Shown: positions 38,399 to 50,943, counted from the first letter of the stretch. The stretch is 64,000 bases of DNA from Oscarella lobularis (GCF_947507565.1 NC_089189.1:2232001-2296000), one strand, 5' to 3'. Numbers and translations are program-made. The notes: generated from the sequence alone by a model not told the origin.

Positions 38399-40339
38399 AT
38401 GGCTAAAGCTGCATCACCTGAGCCTCGATGCGATCACGAAAGTGCGTTGGTCGGCGATAAATTGCATCTATTCGGTGGAAGAAAGGGAAAATTTACCAAT
38501 TATCATTATTTAATTTCTTTTTTTCTAGGTCCGTCAAACGAGTCGTACATGCAGATTGAAACTCAGATACTTTCTTCCGCTAAATTGATATCAATAGTGC
38601 CACAAAATGAACCTCAGGACACAGAGAAACTTGAAAGGGAATTGGAGCATTTGAGGTACGAGTTTCTTCATTGGTAAATAAAAAGATAAGAACGATTTCA
38701 TGTTTAGAAAGGAAGTGTCAAAACTTCAAGATGAAAGGTTACATAGATTAATAATAATGGTGTCACGTGGCAGTTGGGAATGTAGAGCCCAATGCCATCA
38801 AGTCATCGAAGAACAAAGAAGACATTTTGAAGAAGAGAAGCAGCAATTAACAGAGCAAAGGCAGGCTAAATACATATCAATAGCTGATAATAATTACCGT
38901 ATGTGGTTAGGTCAGGGTTAGAAACCCGTTGTAGGTATGGTAAAAGTCATGATTTCTATTACGTGACGGTACTGTACTTCTCTGCAGAAATCAATTAGCA
39001 GCCCAACGTCATGCTTTTGAGACGGAAAAAGAAGAAATGGCCCAGTCCCACCAAATTCACTTCGAAGAAATGAGGTAAGATTTCGCATTTCGTTTCAAAA
39101 GATAATAGCAAGACTTTAGGTCACGCCTGGAAACCCGTTGTACATCTCTTCAAAGAGACAATGATGGTTTAAGGTATAGGAAAAGAATTGATTATCATCA
39201 GGAAATGATATCTTTCTGCAGAATTGAATCAGCAGCCCAACGTCATGCTTTTGAGGCAGAGAAAGAAGAAATGGCTCAGTCTCATCAAACTCAAATGTAA
39301 CACACCTGCAAATATCTCATTAGCACTAAATAATAGCACTTTTTAGGAGAACTGTGGAAGCTACCCTTGCAGAATCGAAACAAAGTCTCGATCAATTCCT
39401 TGACGTGCTTAGCATTCGTGCAAATGAAGTTCGCCTTACGAATGACAAACTTGGTTCTGGAGCATATGCAGGTTAGAGAAATATCTACAACAAAATTATG
39501 TAACTATTGGCATTTCTCTAGACGCTATTATTGGCCATTGGCACGGTATGCCAGTTGCTGTGAAGAGATTCCACGATCTCATCACGACCCCAAGAACGAT
39601 TCCGACATACCAACAAGAAGTTCTAACAGCAAGCCGACTCCATCATCCTAACATCATCCGTGTATGCGGTGCTGTCATGGAAGATGGAATTCCATTCCAA
39701 ATTGTCTCTGAATTACTCGAGGGATCAGTGAGCGAAGTCATTGATGCAGCTCACTCATCTCCATGCTATCTTTCTCACTACGAGCAGCTCTCTATTGTCG
39801 TTGAAATGACGTCAGCTATTGCTTATTTACACGGGCTCAAACCTCGTCCCTACGTTCACGCAGACATTCGCCCTAGCAATGTCTTAGTGACGAGGGATAT
39901 GAAAGTTAAAGTCGCTGATTTGGGAGCCGCCCACTTGGTGGAGAGCTCCAAATCAGCGGGGCCCCTTAGTCCCCAATATCTTGCTCCAGAACGAATGCCA
40001 CCCGCGTCGGGACGCAGTTCTTTGCCTAGCGACGTCTTTAGTCTAGGCGTGCCACTAATTGAAATTTTTACTGGGGTCGGGCCTATTCCGGAACAGAGGA
40101 ATGGTCAGCTGATGCCGTTGAGAAATCGTCGTCGTCTTCACGTGATTTGCTCAAGAACGCTTTCCGGCGAAAGAGAGAGGCCTACAAGTGAAGAGTGCTT
40201 GACTGTTTTGATAACAGAAATAGAGGAACTCGCACGAAGCGGGATTGCGGCGGTAAAGAGAATGGTGAAAGGAAAGTTTAAAGGAGAGGGAGCAAATCGT
40301 CGTCACAAAGTCGCTCTTTCAGATTCTTATCACTCCTAA
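38399..40339 (+). CDS. Kelch-kinase gene A: kinase paralogue that has lost its Kelch domain
   Basis: Nine exons: 38399-38655, 38708-38737, 38774-38860, 38911-38934, 38988-39074, 39120-39173, 39222-39296, 39347-39471 and 39522-40339, giving 518 aa with all phases consistent. The first 30 residues are the usual Kelch start (MAKAASPEPRCDHESALVGD). A deletion then jumps to the end of an ancestral intron, which is now read through as coding (NYHYLISFFLG) into PSNESYMQIET. Exons 2-7 encode a coiled coil, with one exon pair present twice. The kinase keeps VAVK, the alpha-C Glu, HADIRPSN, DLG and APE, so catalysis is plausible. The intron after 38860 has a GC donor (AAAG|GCAGGC). Exon 38911-38934 is a shortened copy of the SGLETRC exon. 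The intact frame argues against a dead pseudogene. Its role is unknown. Confidence 0.8.
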
Positions 40340-41001
40340 AGTTTGACTATTTTTTGTAACTTTGTTTGTGTATTGTTGTAACAATTTAGATTAGAATTTT
40401 CGCGTACGTGTACTTGATTTGGTCCGTGATTTTTTGTATGAACCAACAGTGCGTTTTACCTTACGACAATAAGGTGGGACCCCCTTGAGGAAACGTCGTA
40501 GCCAAGTCATCTGCTTGAAAGATAAGGCACCGGCAACGAATGATATTCTATAACCATTGTACAGCTCTCTACACAAGCCACGTTCATGGTTTACTTTACA
40601 ACATATCGTGGGTAATTTTTCTCAAGGTAAATCGGAAAAGAAAAGAGACACCACGATTCTGTGACGAACCAAAAGCTAAAGGGGTTTTACCGGAACCTGC
40701 TGTGCCGTATACCTTTCACATACCTAAGTATAGAGAACAGTTCCTATGAAAATATTATCATTCGCATAGCGCTGACGTTAGACCTGACGTCATAGATAAC
40801 TCAGTGGGCTATTTCGCCTCTTTCTCGGTTTTTCGGTTCCTTCGCACGGGTGAGAAAGAAGCTAGTAAGAATTTCCGACGAGCTACAGTAGGTTGGCTTC
40901 GATCTGCGGATATATCCCTTTGACTTTATTTTCCTTCTTAATCTGAACCCCTACGCTCCGAGATTGCAAAGTTGTCTTTTTTAGCAACGAAAACTCATTT
41001 G
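40340..41001. other. Intergenic spacer A/B, with 3' flank shared by both genes
   Basis: The first 290 bp downstream of gene A closely match the region downstream of gene B (43913-44210). Shared words include ATTTTTTGTATGAACCAACA, GTGCGTTTTACCTTACGACA and ATAAGGTGGGACCCCC. The unit duplicated in tandem therefore included the 3' flank. No AATAAA signal was seen close to the stop. The remainder up to the gene B start shows nothing recognisable. Confidence 0.7.
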
Positions 41002-43912
41002 ATGGCCAGCGCTGAATCACCCAAGCCTCGTTTATCTCACGAATGTGCGTTGATCGGCGACGAATTGCATCTCTTCGGTGGAAGTACCGAAAAGAAATCA
41101 TTCTTGAAGGGATCATACCAGTATTATTTTCCCCGCAACAAAATCTGGACTTGTAACGTCCGAGAAGAGAAGAAATCATGGATGCGACGTTACGCCGAAG
41201 GAAAACATATTCCCCCGCCTTGCTTCGGAGCACAATGCGTGGTCATCGATGGGATCATCTATTCGTACGGAGGAGAAAAGGAACGCGGAGGTCTTCTTGG
41301 AGATGTGTTTGGTTTGGATCCGAAGAAAATGAAATGGATCCGCGTAGCTACCCTCCCCCTCGGAAAGGAACCGTGGGAACGCCACTCCTGCTGTTTGTGG
41401 GCCATTGGAGGAAGAATGGTCATGTTTGGAGGAAGGAGCGGAAGCATTCTTCAAGGCTGTCTCCAATCAGGAGCACAATGCGATGGGTTGGTGAATAATG
41501 AGATCTACGAATTTGTATTTGAGGAGAGAAGGGATAAAGGTAATTGCACAAATTTGAAAAGTCTGGGAATAATTCAAATAATGATGATTAGGATATTGGT
41601 TGGATCTTGAATTAAGCGGAGAAAGACCACAACCACGCACCAAAGCTGCCATGGAAACAATTGATCAGCATCGAGGATTACTCCATGGAGGGTGGGGTCG
41701 CGGACTGCATTTCGATGACTCATTTGTGATTGATTTGAGAGAAAAAGTATGTCCTATTTACGATTGCCAAATAATTATTACATTTTAATAGAAATGGATT
41801 TCCATTGATTTTCTTCCAAAACCATCCGCTCGGCGTTATCACAGAATGTGTCGATTATCAAAAACATGGCTTGAAAAAAGGAATTGCTTTCTTCTCATTG
41901 GCGGGTACAGCACCGGTGAATTTTTGGATCACGCTTACATTCTTGACTTTGACCAAAGAAAATCTCACGTGGTATGAAATCGATTTGCTAATACATCAAA
42001 TTGCAACCTAATATATTAGTTCAATCTAATCCCGGAAATAGCACCTATCTATCTTCACACACTTCATTGTGTGGAAAATCAAGATGGATCTTCTCAGATT
42101 ATTGTCTCAGGTGGACAAAACTGGAATGACGAATTAAAAGAAATTCTGACAGAAATTTCTCTTGGTAATGCGCAGTAAGAAATCTTGGGATCATGTTTAC
42201 TTTTCTTTTCTAGGCCCGCTAAACGAGTCATACATGCAGATTGAGAGTCAGATACTTTCTTCAGGTAAATTAGTATCTACAGTACCGACGGAAATGAATT
42301 CGCAGGCCTATAAAATTGATCTTGAAGAAATGAGGTGAAATTTTCATTTTGCGTATAAATGATATCTAAAAAAATTAATTATAGAATGCGACTTCGAGAT
42401 GAAAGGTTCAATTGATCAACAAAACTAATATTAGTTTCATGACAGTTGCAAACGTAGAATCAAAGCCTATGAAGCCTTGGAAAGACAAAAAAAACGGTTT
42501 GAAAAAGACAGAATGCGATTAATGAAGGAAAGGCAGGTTAAATAGATCAATATTATTGATGTAACGCCACAGCTACATTTGCAGAGCACAGTGGGAAGCC
42601 CAGTACCAAACGTGGAAAGAAGAGAGACTGCGTCTTTTAGAAGAAAAGCAAGAAGCTGCAAAAACTTGTTGACTGAGAAAATGAGAAACATTTGTTTTAG
42701 GTCAGGGTTAGAAACACGATGCTCTTCTCTTCAGAGAGACATTGAAGTTCTAAGGTACGATAAGAAGTGTCAACCTCTATCATTCGCTGGTACAATTTTC
42801 TGTAGAACTGAATCAACAGCCCAAAGACGTGCTTTTGACGAAATGGCTCAGACTCATCAAACTCATGTGTATAAATGAAAATATTGTCTAAGCACTATCC
42901 AATAAAACTTTCCCCAGGACAACTCTTGAAGCTACACTTGCAGAATCTAACAAAAATCTCGATCAATTCCTAGACGTGCTCAGCATTCGTGCAGATCAAG
43001 TTTGCCTTACAAATGAGAAACTTGGCTCTGGAGCTTATGCAGGTGAAAAGAAATTTCCTAGACAAATGCTATATAATTATTGGTATCTCTTTAGACGTGA
43101 TTATAGGTCGTTGGCACGGCATGCCAGTTGCTGTGAAAAAATTCCACGATCTCATCACGACCCCAAGAACGATTCCGACATTCCAACGAGAAGCTATGAC
43201 AGCGAGTCGACTTCATCATCCAAACATCATCCGTGTATGCGGTGCTGTGATGGAAGAGGGAATTCCATTCCAAATCGTCTCGGAATTGCTCGAGGGATCA
43301 GTGAGCGAGGTCGTTGACGCAGCTCACTCATCTGCACGCTATCTTTCTCACTACGAGCAGCTCTCCATCGCCGTACAAACGACGTCAGCTATTGCTTATC
43401 TTCACGGAGTCCAGCCTCGTCCCTACGTTCATGCAGACATTCGTCCGACCAATGTCTTGGCGACGAGGGATATGAAAGTGAAAGTGGCTGATTTGGGAGC
43501 AGCTCATTTGGTGGAGAGCTCCAAATCAGCGGGGCCCCTCAGTCCCCAATATCTTGCTCCAGAACGAATGCCACCCGCGTCGGGACGCAGCTCGTTGCCT
43601 AGCGACGTCTACAGTCTAGGCGTTTCTCTAATTGAAATATTTACCGGGGTGGGGCCTATTCCAGAACAGAGGAATAGTCAGCTGATGCCGTTGAGAAATC
43701 GTCGTCCTCTTCACGTCATTTGCTTGAGAATGATTTGCAACGAAAGAGAGAGGCCTACAAGTGCAGAATGCCTGGCTGTTTTGATAAGAGAAATGGAGCA
43801 ACTCGCCCAGAATGGGATTCCGGCGACAAAGAGATTGGTGAAGGGACAATTTGAAGGAGAGGGAGACAGTCGTCGTCACAAAGTCGTTCTTTCAGATTCC
43901 TATCATTCCTAA
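41002..43912 (+). CDS. Kelch-kinase gene B: Kelch, coiled-coil, protein kinase
   Basis: Twelve exons: 41002-41539, 41592-41746, 41792-41971, 42020-42164, 42214-42334, 42385-42405, 42446-42532, 42585-42647, 42701-42754, 42806-42868, 42918-43042 and 43095-43912, giving 789 aa with all phases consistent. Residues 1-339 are Kelch repeats (HLFGG, YSYGGEK, WAIGGRMVMFGG, GYWLDLELSGERPQPR, FLLIGGYSTG), a likely beta-propeller for protein binding. Residues about 340-500 are linker and coiled coil built from 21-87-bp mini-exons. Residues about 505-789 are a TKL-like kinase: Gly loop GSGAYA, Lys532 (VAVK), Glu550, catalytic Asp632 in HADIRPTN, Asp650 in DLG (not DFG), and APE. The Arg of HRD is replaced by Ala, suggesting it does not need activation-loop phosphorylation of the RD type. 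Two introns have GC donors (after 42532 and 42647). I know of no named animal family with this order. Function is not inferred beyond a scaffolded kinase. Confidence 0.87.
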
Positions 43913-44502
43913 ACTTTGACTATTTCTTCGTAATTAAGTTGTGTATTGTTGTAACTTTTCGATCGGAACTTTCGAGTACGTGAATTTGATTTGGTTAATG
44001 ATTTTTTGTATGAACCAACAGTGCGTTTTACCTTACGACAATAAGGTGGGACCCCCTTGAGGAAACGCTGTCGAAGTCATCTTCTTGAAAGATAAAGCAT
44101 CGGCAACGAATGATATGCTCTGACTATTGCACAGCTCTCTACACGAGCCACGCTTATACTTTACAAGATCGCTGTGGCTAGCGCTACAAGATCGTGCGTA
44201 ATTTTTCTCAAGTTGGCTTTAGGATCACGAAACAGATCCGTTTCACGGCTTGGAAGTAGTGCAGTGTTGGCGTACGGCATGACTTGCGAGTCTGTGACCA
44301 TATGAAGAACAGACAGTGAAACGAAAGAGAGATGGCCCTCAGGCGGGGCCCCCTTTTGGGAGCCGAACACGCTCAAGCAGCTCACGTTGCCCTATTCGCC
44401 GAGTCTGCTCCAGAGAGGCTTACCTAAGAACCTTCCCTGGAATCTCATGGAGTCATTCTGGTCTTCTGGAATTCTTCGGAGCGTGCGCATTGTGCAGCAG
44501 AA

Positions 44503-47170
44503 ATGGATCTCCTCCCGGCTACTCCATCAGACTTTCGCTCTACAAGCTACTGGGACTCATTCTTTCGCAAGCGAGCCGACCGTCTATTCGACTGGTACGG
44601 CGAGTACGCAGACCTATGCGGCGTCCTGCACCGATACGCCAAACCAGCGCAGAACATCTTACACGTTGGCTGCGGCACGTCGCGCCTCAGCGAAGACTTG
44701 CACGACGTCGGCTATCGTCGTCTGACGAATATCGACCTGTCCGAAGTCGCTATAGAGCGCATGTGCGAGCGCAATCGCTCTGCACGACCCGATTTGAACT
44801 TTCGCGTCATGGACGCGACGAAAATGGAGTTTGACGACTCGATTTTCGACGTGGTGCTCGATAAGGGGACTCTGGACGCGATGATGGGCGGTAATGACGT
44901 CGAAAGTGATGTCGTCATGAAAGCGTTTAGCGAGTTTCGGCGCGTTTTGAAGGCTGGGGGTCGATACGTTTGCTTTAGTTTGGCTCAGGGGAACGTACTT
45001 GATACTTTGATGGGTCACTTCGGGGGAGGTGGCGATTGGTTTGTGAGGGTTCACCGGGTTGAGATTGTGAGTAGTGAAGATGGGCAGGGAATGCCTGTGT
45101 TTGCTTTTGTTATGACGAAAGTAAAGGAGGCACCTTTCAAGGTAATGTGAGATAGCGTACGTAGAGTCTGTCACTCAATTTTGACGGGTGATTGAAGCAT
45201 TTAATTGGTTTCTTGATTGACGGTTGACATCTGATTAATTAATTTAATATCTGTCACTCAATCACCCATCATTCTATCTCTCAAACGTCAGATTTAACTG
45301 ACAGACTATTGATTGGCGTTTGAATGACGTTTCAACGTGTTCATTGAGTGTTTACGCGTAGATTTTTGAGATATGTCACGGATGTGACGATGCTCCAAAG
45401 CGTCTTGACACTGCAGATGCTCTCGTTGCAGAAGTACAGGAAATGCAGCGATTTGGCCTAATGAAACGTGAACTCACGAGGCAAGACACCCCATTTAATT
45501 CATATATTTTATATGGAATTTATTTGTTTTTAGTCTGAGCCCTGGACGCGACTTGCCAGTCAGTCTGTGGCAAAAATCAAAGGAGGGCGATTCACTGCGC
45601 TACGTCCTGCACGTAGTTGACAATAAATCCAAATCTTCTAATGGAAAATTCGCCGTTTTTATTGTGCCTCAAGGAAGGTAGAGAACAATGACGTAATTCT
45701 CACCCGCGCGATGGAATTTTCTCTAGGGAAATCGAGTGGTTTTTTGCCTCGGAGGAAGGACGACTTCAACTGGCCGCTACAGCGGGATACAGTCGCCTAG
45801 CAATCGCGATTCTCACTCGCGATCAAAAATACGACTCCTTGGACGTAGTAAAAGCGGAATTAGGCAAAGAAGTGACTGCACTAGCGCCCAAAGACATTTC
45901 CCCAACAGCCCAGGTACAGAGAAAAAAGTCCACGTTTTCTAAATTATTTATTATTGATTTTAGATTCCATTCTTGTCGCTTGGTGATGACGTCAGTTGTA
46001 GAACGATTCGCCATCGCGGCTGCTCCGAAAGAAGTGGGGAATTCGTCGTGGAAGACGTCCAGCACGAAGACGGTTCGTTTTTCAGGCGACTCATATTTTT
46101 ATCGGCGCCTAGCGTCGTCCAATCAGAAGCGAGACTGATTCAAAGTAATGAAAATTGAAGAATGGGGATTATAATTAATAATTAAGTATATAGAGTCGTT
46201 GCCTAAGCGAAAGGAGGAGAAGAAGAAACGAAATAAGAAAAAGAAGCAGACTGCTCCTCCGTCATGTGACCTCAAAGTCGATGTGACCTATTTAGCGCCT
46301 TATCATCAGAAAATTACGACGAGTATTGCGTGGATAAAGAGTTTAAAGACAAATGACGGTAAAATTATTGTTTCTATATATGAATATTAATTAATTAATT
46401 AAGTTTAGATATTTCTTTGTTGATTATTGGCTTGGGTGGCGGTGGACTCATTTCCTATCTTAGCTATATATTTCCTAAAGTAACACTTCCGTTTTAAGAT
46501 TGAGATTTATTTATTTATTTATTAAGGTTCATATGACTGTTGTTGAATTGGATGGAAGTTTCGTTGAAGTGGCAAAAAACTGGTTTGGCTTCGAGGAAAC
46601 GGACTCAATTAGAATCGTAGTTGGAGATGGTTTGGATTACATCAAAGAGGCACAAGGTTCCAATTAAAATTATTTAATCTCCATCCTAAAATTTTTCTTT
46701 TAGAAAATGCTTTTGATTTGATTATATATGACATGGATTCTAAAGAAATAAGCGAAGGATTGACGGCTCCTCCTCAGCCGTTCATTCAAATTGAAATATT
46801 GAGAAAAGTTTTCACAGCTCTGAAGCCAAACGGTAATCATTTCAATTAATATTATTAATCCTTATTGAGAATTCGTTTTTTAGGAGTATTGAGTATGAAT
46901 TTTGTGTGTCGAAGTGCCTCTATTCGAAAATCGACGCTAAAGAATTTTCAGTCAGCCGGCTATTTGACTGTGTTCTCGGCTCCAAATATTGGAGAAGTGA
47001 ACGAGACATTTTTTGCACCGAAAATCGACGACGCCAAGTTCGAGCCCCAATCTGCTCCGTGGCTTCGAGACAACGTTCGATATCTCGACGATATTATTCG
47101 AAAGAAGGACCCCAATGGGGGGAAAATGACATCGACGTTAAAGGAGGTCAAGCACGTACCGTACGATTAA
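44503..47170 (+). CDS. METTL13: eEF1A lysine/N-terminal methyltransferase (METTL13)
   Basis: Ten exons: 44503-45141, 45362-45480, 45534-45677, 45727-45913, 45964-46144, 46194-46358, 46409-46479, 46527-46656, 46704-46832 and 46884-47170, giving 683 aa (human 699). It has two Rossmann methyltransferase domains. The N-terminal one opens with MDLLPATPSDF and has motif I HVGCGTSRLSEDL at about 54-66, then DLSEVAIERM and LDKGTLDAM. The C-terminal one has IIGLGGGGLISYL at about 484-496 and VVELDGSFVEVAKNWFGF. In human METTL13 the C-terminal domain trimethylates the eEF1A N-terminus and the N-terminal domain dimethylates Lys55 using S-adenosylmethionine. Both SAM motifs are kept here. The intron after 45480 begins GCAAGA, a GC-AG intron. 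A Lys-rich linker (KRKEEKKKRNKKKKQ) separates the halves. The start was chosen at MDLL because it aligns with the conserved N-terminus. Confidence 0.95.
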
Positions 47171-48175
47171 TAAACGACTGCGAATATCGAATTCCTGAGC
47201 TCTAAACGCTGTCGAATTTTAGTACTGGGCCTCTAAATTGATTCGCTTAGGTTTTGGTGCTCTATTCGAGCTGTCTCTGGGTTCTTGGGTCTATTTTCGA
47301 GCGTTTCTTACCGTGGATTGTCCATCGCTTCTCGCCTTTTGGCTCTCGTTTCTTTGCTTCGCCAGGAAGAGGCGCTGTTTCGCTTCCTCCGGCGTCGAAT
47401 CGTCTTGAATCTGATTGATGGCTTTTCTCCCCCGCCTCGCGCCAAATTGCACTCGCGATCGCGCCTGTGGCGGCCCGTTTTCAACGATTTCTGATCATTT
47501 CTCTAGTTAAGCACGTGACATGCCGTAGACGTTTTTTCATTGGACCATTTAGAAAGGCCCGTACTGTTGCGGCGTGTTTCCAGCGGTTTCGTCGTGTTTT
47601 TTAGGTTTAGCCGCGGTCGCCTGAATTTCTGACGCTCGCAATGTCGCTTTGTTGCGTTCATGAGACGACGAGCCAAGCAACTCGCGCGCTGGCCGCGAGG
47701 CGATGAAGTACCGCGAAGATCTTTTAGCCTGTCGTCTCTCCTGCAAAACTAGCAACACAGGTATGTCTTAAAGCTTTGTTTGTGACTCGTGATTGACGTC
47801 AGCTTCGTTTCCTATGGAGAAAACTCGATCCTCGATCATGTACCCTCGAAAGGGGCCCCACCAACAAAAAATCTGTTCTTTCCGCTTGGATTTACATCTG
47901 ATTCATCCCGAGAATTCATCCTGGCTCCACAGTCAAAATATTTAGTTCAGAAAGCCTATGCCAATTTCGTAATTCATTATCAATTATTTATTTTCTCAGT
48001 GCCGTTCCAGCTTACAATTAGTCTTTATAGTCATAGGATGCATTTAGATAGTGTTCGAATCATTAGACCGTTCAAAGAAAGCTGAAGTAATGCAAAACCG
48101 AATAGGTGCTATTTTCCATTTCTAAAAGTGTTCCTACGAAATTCCATCGCTTCTCCCACTACGAAAATTCAAAGT
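47171..48175. other. Intergenic region between METTL13 and Kelch-kinase gene C
   Basis: These two genes converge here. A minus-strand frame at 47312-47494 looks exon-like (KAINQIQDDSTPEEAKQRLF and a consensus ACG|GTAAGA donor), and another at 47549-47745 follows an acceptor TTTTGCAG, but I could not join them into a sensible product. The rest, including 47760-48175, shows nothing recognisable beyond the likely 3' UTR of gene C. Confidence 0.4.
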
Positions 48176-50943
48176 TTAAAGATGATAGGTGTCTGAAAGA
48201 ACGACGTTGTGACGACGACTGTCTCCCTCTCCTTCAAATTGTCCCTTCGCCATTCTCTTTATCGCTAGAGCTCCGCTTTCGACGAGTTCCTCCATTTCTT
48301 TAGTCAGAACAGCCAAACAGTCGGCACTTGTAGGCCTCTCTCTTTCGCTCGAAATCATTTTCGAGCAAATCATGTGCAAGCGGCGACGATTATTTATAGG
48401 CGTTAGTTGACTATTTCTGTCTTCCGGGATAGGCCCAACCCCGGTAAAAATTTCAATTAGAGACACACCTAGACTGTAGACGTCGCTTGGCAACGAGCTG
48501 CGTGCCGATGCGGGTGGCATTCGTTCGGGAGCAATATATCTCGGACTGAGAGGGCCGGCTGATGTGGAGCTCTCCACCAAATGGGCGGCTCCTAAATCAG
48601 CGACTTTGACTTTCATATCCCTCGTCACTAAGACATTGGTCGGTCGAATGTCCGCGTGAACGTAGGGACGAGGTTGGAGCCCGTGTAGATAAGCAATAGC
48701 TGACGTCATTTGTACGACAATAGAGAGCTGCTCATAGTGAGAGAGATAGCATGGAGATGAGTGAGCTGCATCAATGACTTCGCTCACTGATCCCTCTAGT
48801 AATTCAGAGACGATTTGGAATGGAATTCCATCTTCCATTACAGCACCGCATACACGGATGATATTGGGATGGTGGAGTCGACTGGCTGTCAGAACTTCTC
48901 TTTGGAATGTCGGAATTGTTCTTGGGGTCGTGATGAGAGCGTGGAATTTCTTTACAGCCACTCGCATTCCGTTCCAATGACCAACAATTACGTCTTGGGA
49001 AATTGCAGTAATATACACATACAGTATATTTGTCTAGGTTACTCCTTTGTACCTGCATATGCTCCCGAACCAAGTTTGTCATTTGTAAGGCGAACTTGAA
49101 ATGCACTAATGCAGAGCACGGTCATGAATTGATTGAGGTGTTTTTGAGATTCGGCGAGGATTTTTCTACGAGAGAGTTTAGTTATAGAGCAGACGTTTTA
49201 AAAAATTGATTACGTCTGATCTTCAAGAGCGCCAGCTATCTCCTTTTTTTCTTCCTCCAGTTCACTACATCGGGTTCTGCATAGCCTAACGTTTGTTTAT
49301 AAATATCAAGCCAGTAAATAGTCTAACCTCAATGCGCCAATATCTTTCTGAAGAGAAGCACAGAACGTTTCTAGCGCTGACCTAAAAAAGGATATCTCAA
49401 ATTTGCATAATTGGTTTCTGGCAGATTTTCTAGCTTTTTTTCTAAGATACGAACTGCCTCTGCTTCTAAAGATCGATATTGTTTAGCCCACTGGGTTCTG
49501 CATAAGACGCAACTGTCACGTGGCACTGTTATTAGTAATTGAGCCTTTTACTTTTCATCACGAACTTCAGTCACTTCCATTCTAAACAATATGTCATATG
49601 TTATAACTTTTAACGTTAATTTTTAAACCCACCTCATTTCTTCTAATTTTCTTTCGAGTTCCTGAATGTGCTGCAATTCACCTTTAGGCACTGGCGACGT
49701 CGCATCGGCGGAAAGTTTCTGAGTCTCAAGCTGCGTATACGACTCGTTTGACGGACCTAGAACTAAGAATTAGAGTATAACTTAGACCTTCGCTCCTTAC
49801 CTAGAGAAAACTCAATTATGGGCTTCTTTAATTTCCCATTCCAGTCCTGTCCTCCCGCGACAATGATCTGAGCCGATCCATCAGGATTCTCCACGCAATG
49901 AAGCGTGTGAAGCCAAACAGGCGGAATTTCCGGGTTTAGGTGAAACTACATGAATTTATCACTTGTTTCCTCTCTGAAATATATTATTTACCACGTAGGA
50001 CTTTCTTTTGTCAAAGTCGAGAATGTAAGCGTGGTCTGAGAATTTGCTGGAGTTGCACCCTCCGATGAGAAGAAAGCAATTTCTTTCTTCGAATCCTTTC
50101 TTCGTTAATCGGCAGATTCTGTGACCGTATCGAGCGTACGGTTTCGGAAGGAAATCAATGCAAATCCATTGCTATTACATTTGACTTCATTAATTGATTT
50201 CGGGCATACTTAATTAGACTTTACCTTCTCTTTCAAATCGATCACAAATGCGTCATCGAAATATATTCCAACGCCGTATCCTCCATGAAGCAATCCTCGA
50301 TTTTCATCAATTGTTTCAATGGCAGAACTGCCACGTGGTTGGGGTCGTTCGCCGCTTAATTCAACATCCAACCAATATCCTAATCAATGCTTGAATTATT
50401 TCGAATTTTTTTTCGTGCATACAGTTCACCTTTTTCGCTTCCCTCCTCAAATCCGAATTCATAAATCTCGTTATTCACTGCCCCATTGCGTTGGGCTCCC
50501 CATTGGAGAAGATACGGCGGTATATCATCGCTCGCACCGCCAAACATGATTATTCGCCCGCCAATGGCCCACAAACAGCAGTAGAAGCGTTGCCACGGTT
50601 TGTTTTCATGGGCGGGCGTAGCCACAAGGATCCACTTCATTTTCTTTGGATCCAAACCAAACACCTCTCCGAGATGCCTCTTGTCCTTCTTCTTTCCCCC
50701 GTACGAATACATAACACCATTGATAACGACGCATCGCGCTCCTTCGCAAGGCGGAGGAATATTCTTTCCTTGGGCGAAGCGGCGAATCCACTTCATCTCT
50801 TCCCGGACGTTGTAAGTCCAGATTTCGTTGCGAGGGAAATGGTGTGCGCCCTTTTCGCTCGTACCTCCGAAAAGATACAGGTCATCCCCAATCAGCGCAC
50901 TTTCATGAGAAGACCGTGGCTCGGGTGCTAGAGCTTTGGCCAT
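48176..50943 (-). CDS. Kelch-kinase gene C: Kelch, coiled-coil, protein kinase
   Basis: Eleven exons: 50943-50430, 50379-50225, 50171-49992, 49945-49801, 49756-49633, 49581-49552, 49497-49435, 49381-49328, 49276-49214, 49165-49053 and 48993-48176, giving 752 aa with all phases consistent. Exons 1-4 have the same lengths as in gene D or B (514, 155, 180, 145 bp). The Kelch part starts MAKALAPEPRSSHESALIGD. The coiled coil lacks the 87-bp exon seen in A and B; only its acceptor remnant (CACGTGACAGTTG) remains in the intron. Its exon SELEEEKKEIAGAL replaces the usual AQRHAFEAE version. The kinase keeps VAVK, HADIRPTN, DLG and APE. The intron after exon 49497-49435 begins GC (AA|GCTAGA) and contains no usable GT, so a GC donor is required. 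It is divergent from the cytochrome-like gene, with 394 bp between start codons. Confidence 0.86.

Noticed and set aside
44161-44385. Minus-strand 74-codon frame ending KITHDLVALATAIL
   Set aside because: Overlaps the duplicated 3' flank of gene B and the METTL13 promoter side. The equivalent frame after gene A is broken.
47324-47344. Match to the 5' end of U2 snRNA (ATCGCTTCTCG-CCTTTTGGCT)
   Set aside because: Twenty bases match with a one-base gap, but the branch-site recognition region and Sm site do not follow. At most it is a tiny pseudogene fragment.
48774-49106. Open frames antisense to the kinase exons (also near 43091-43273 and 53997-54179)
   Set aside because: They are mirror shadows of the conserved kinase coding sequence and recur at every copy for that reason.
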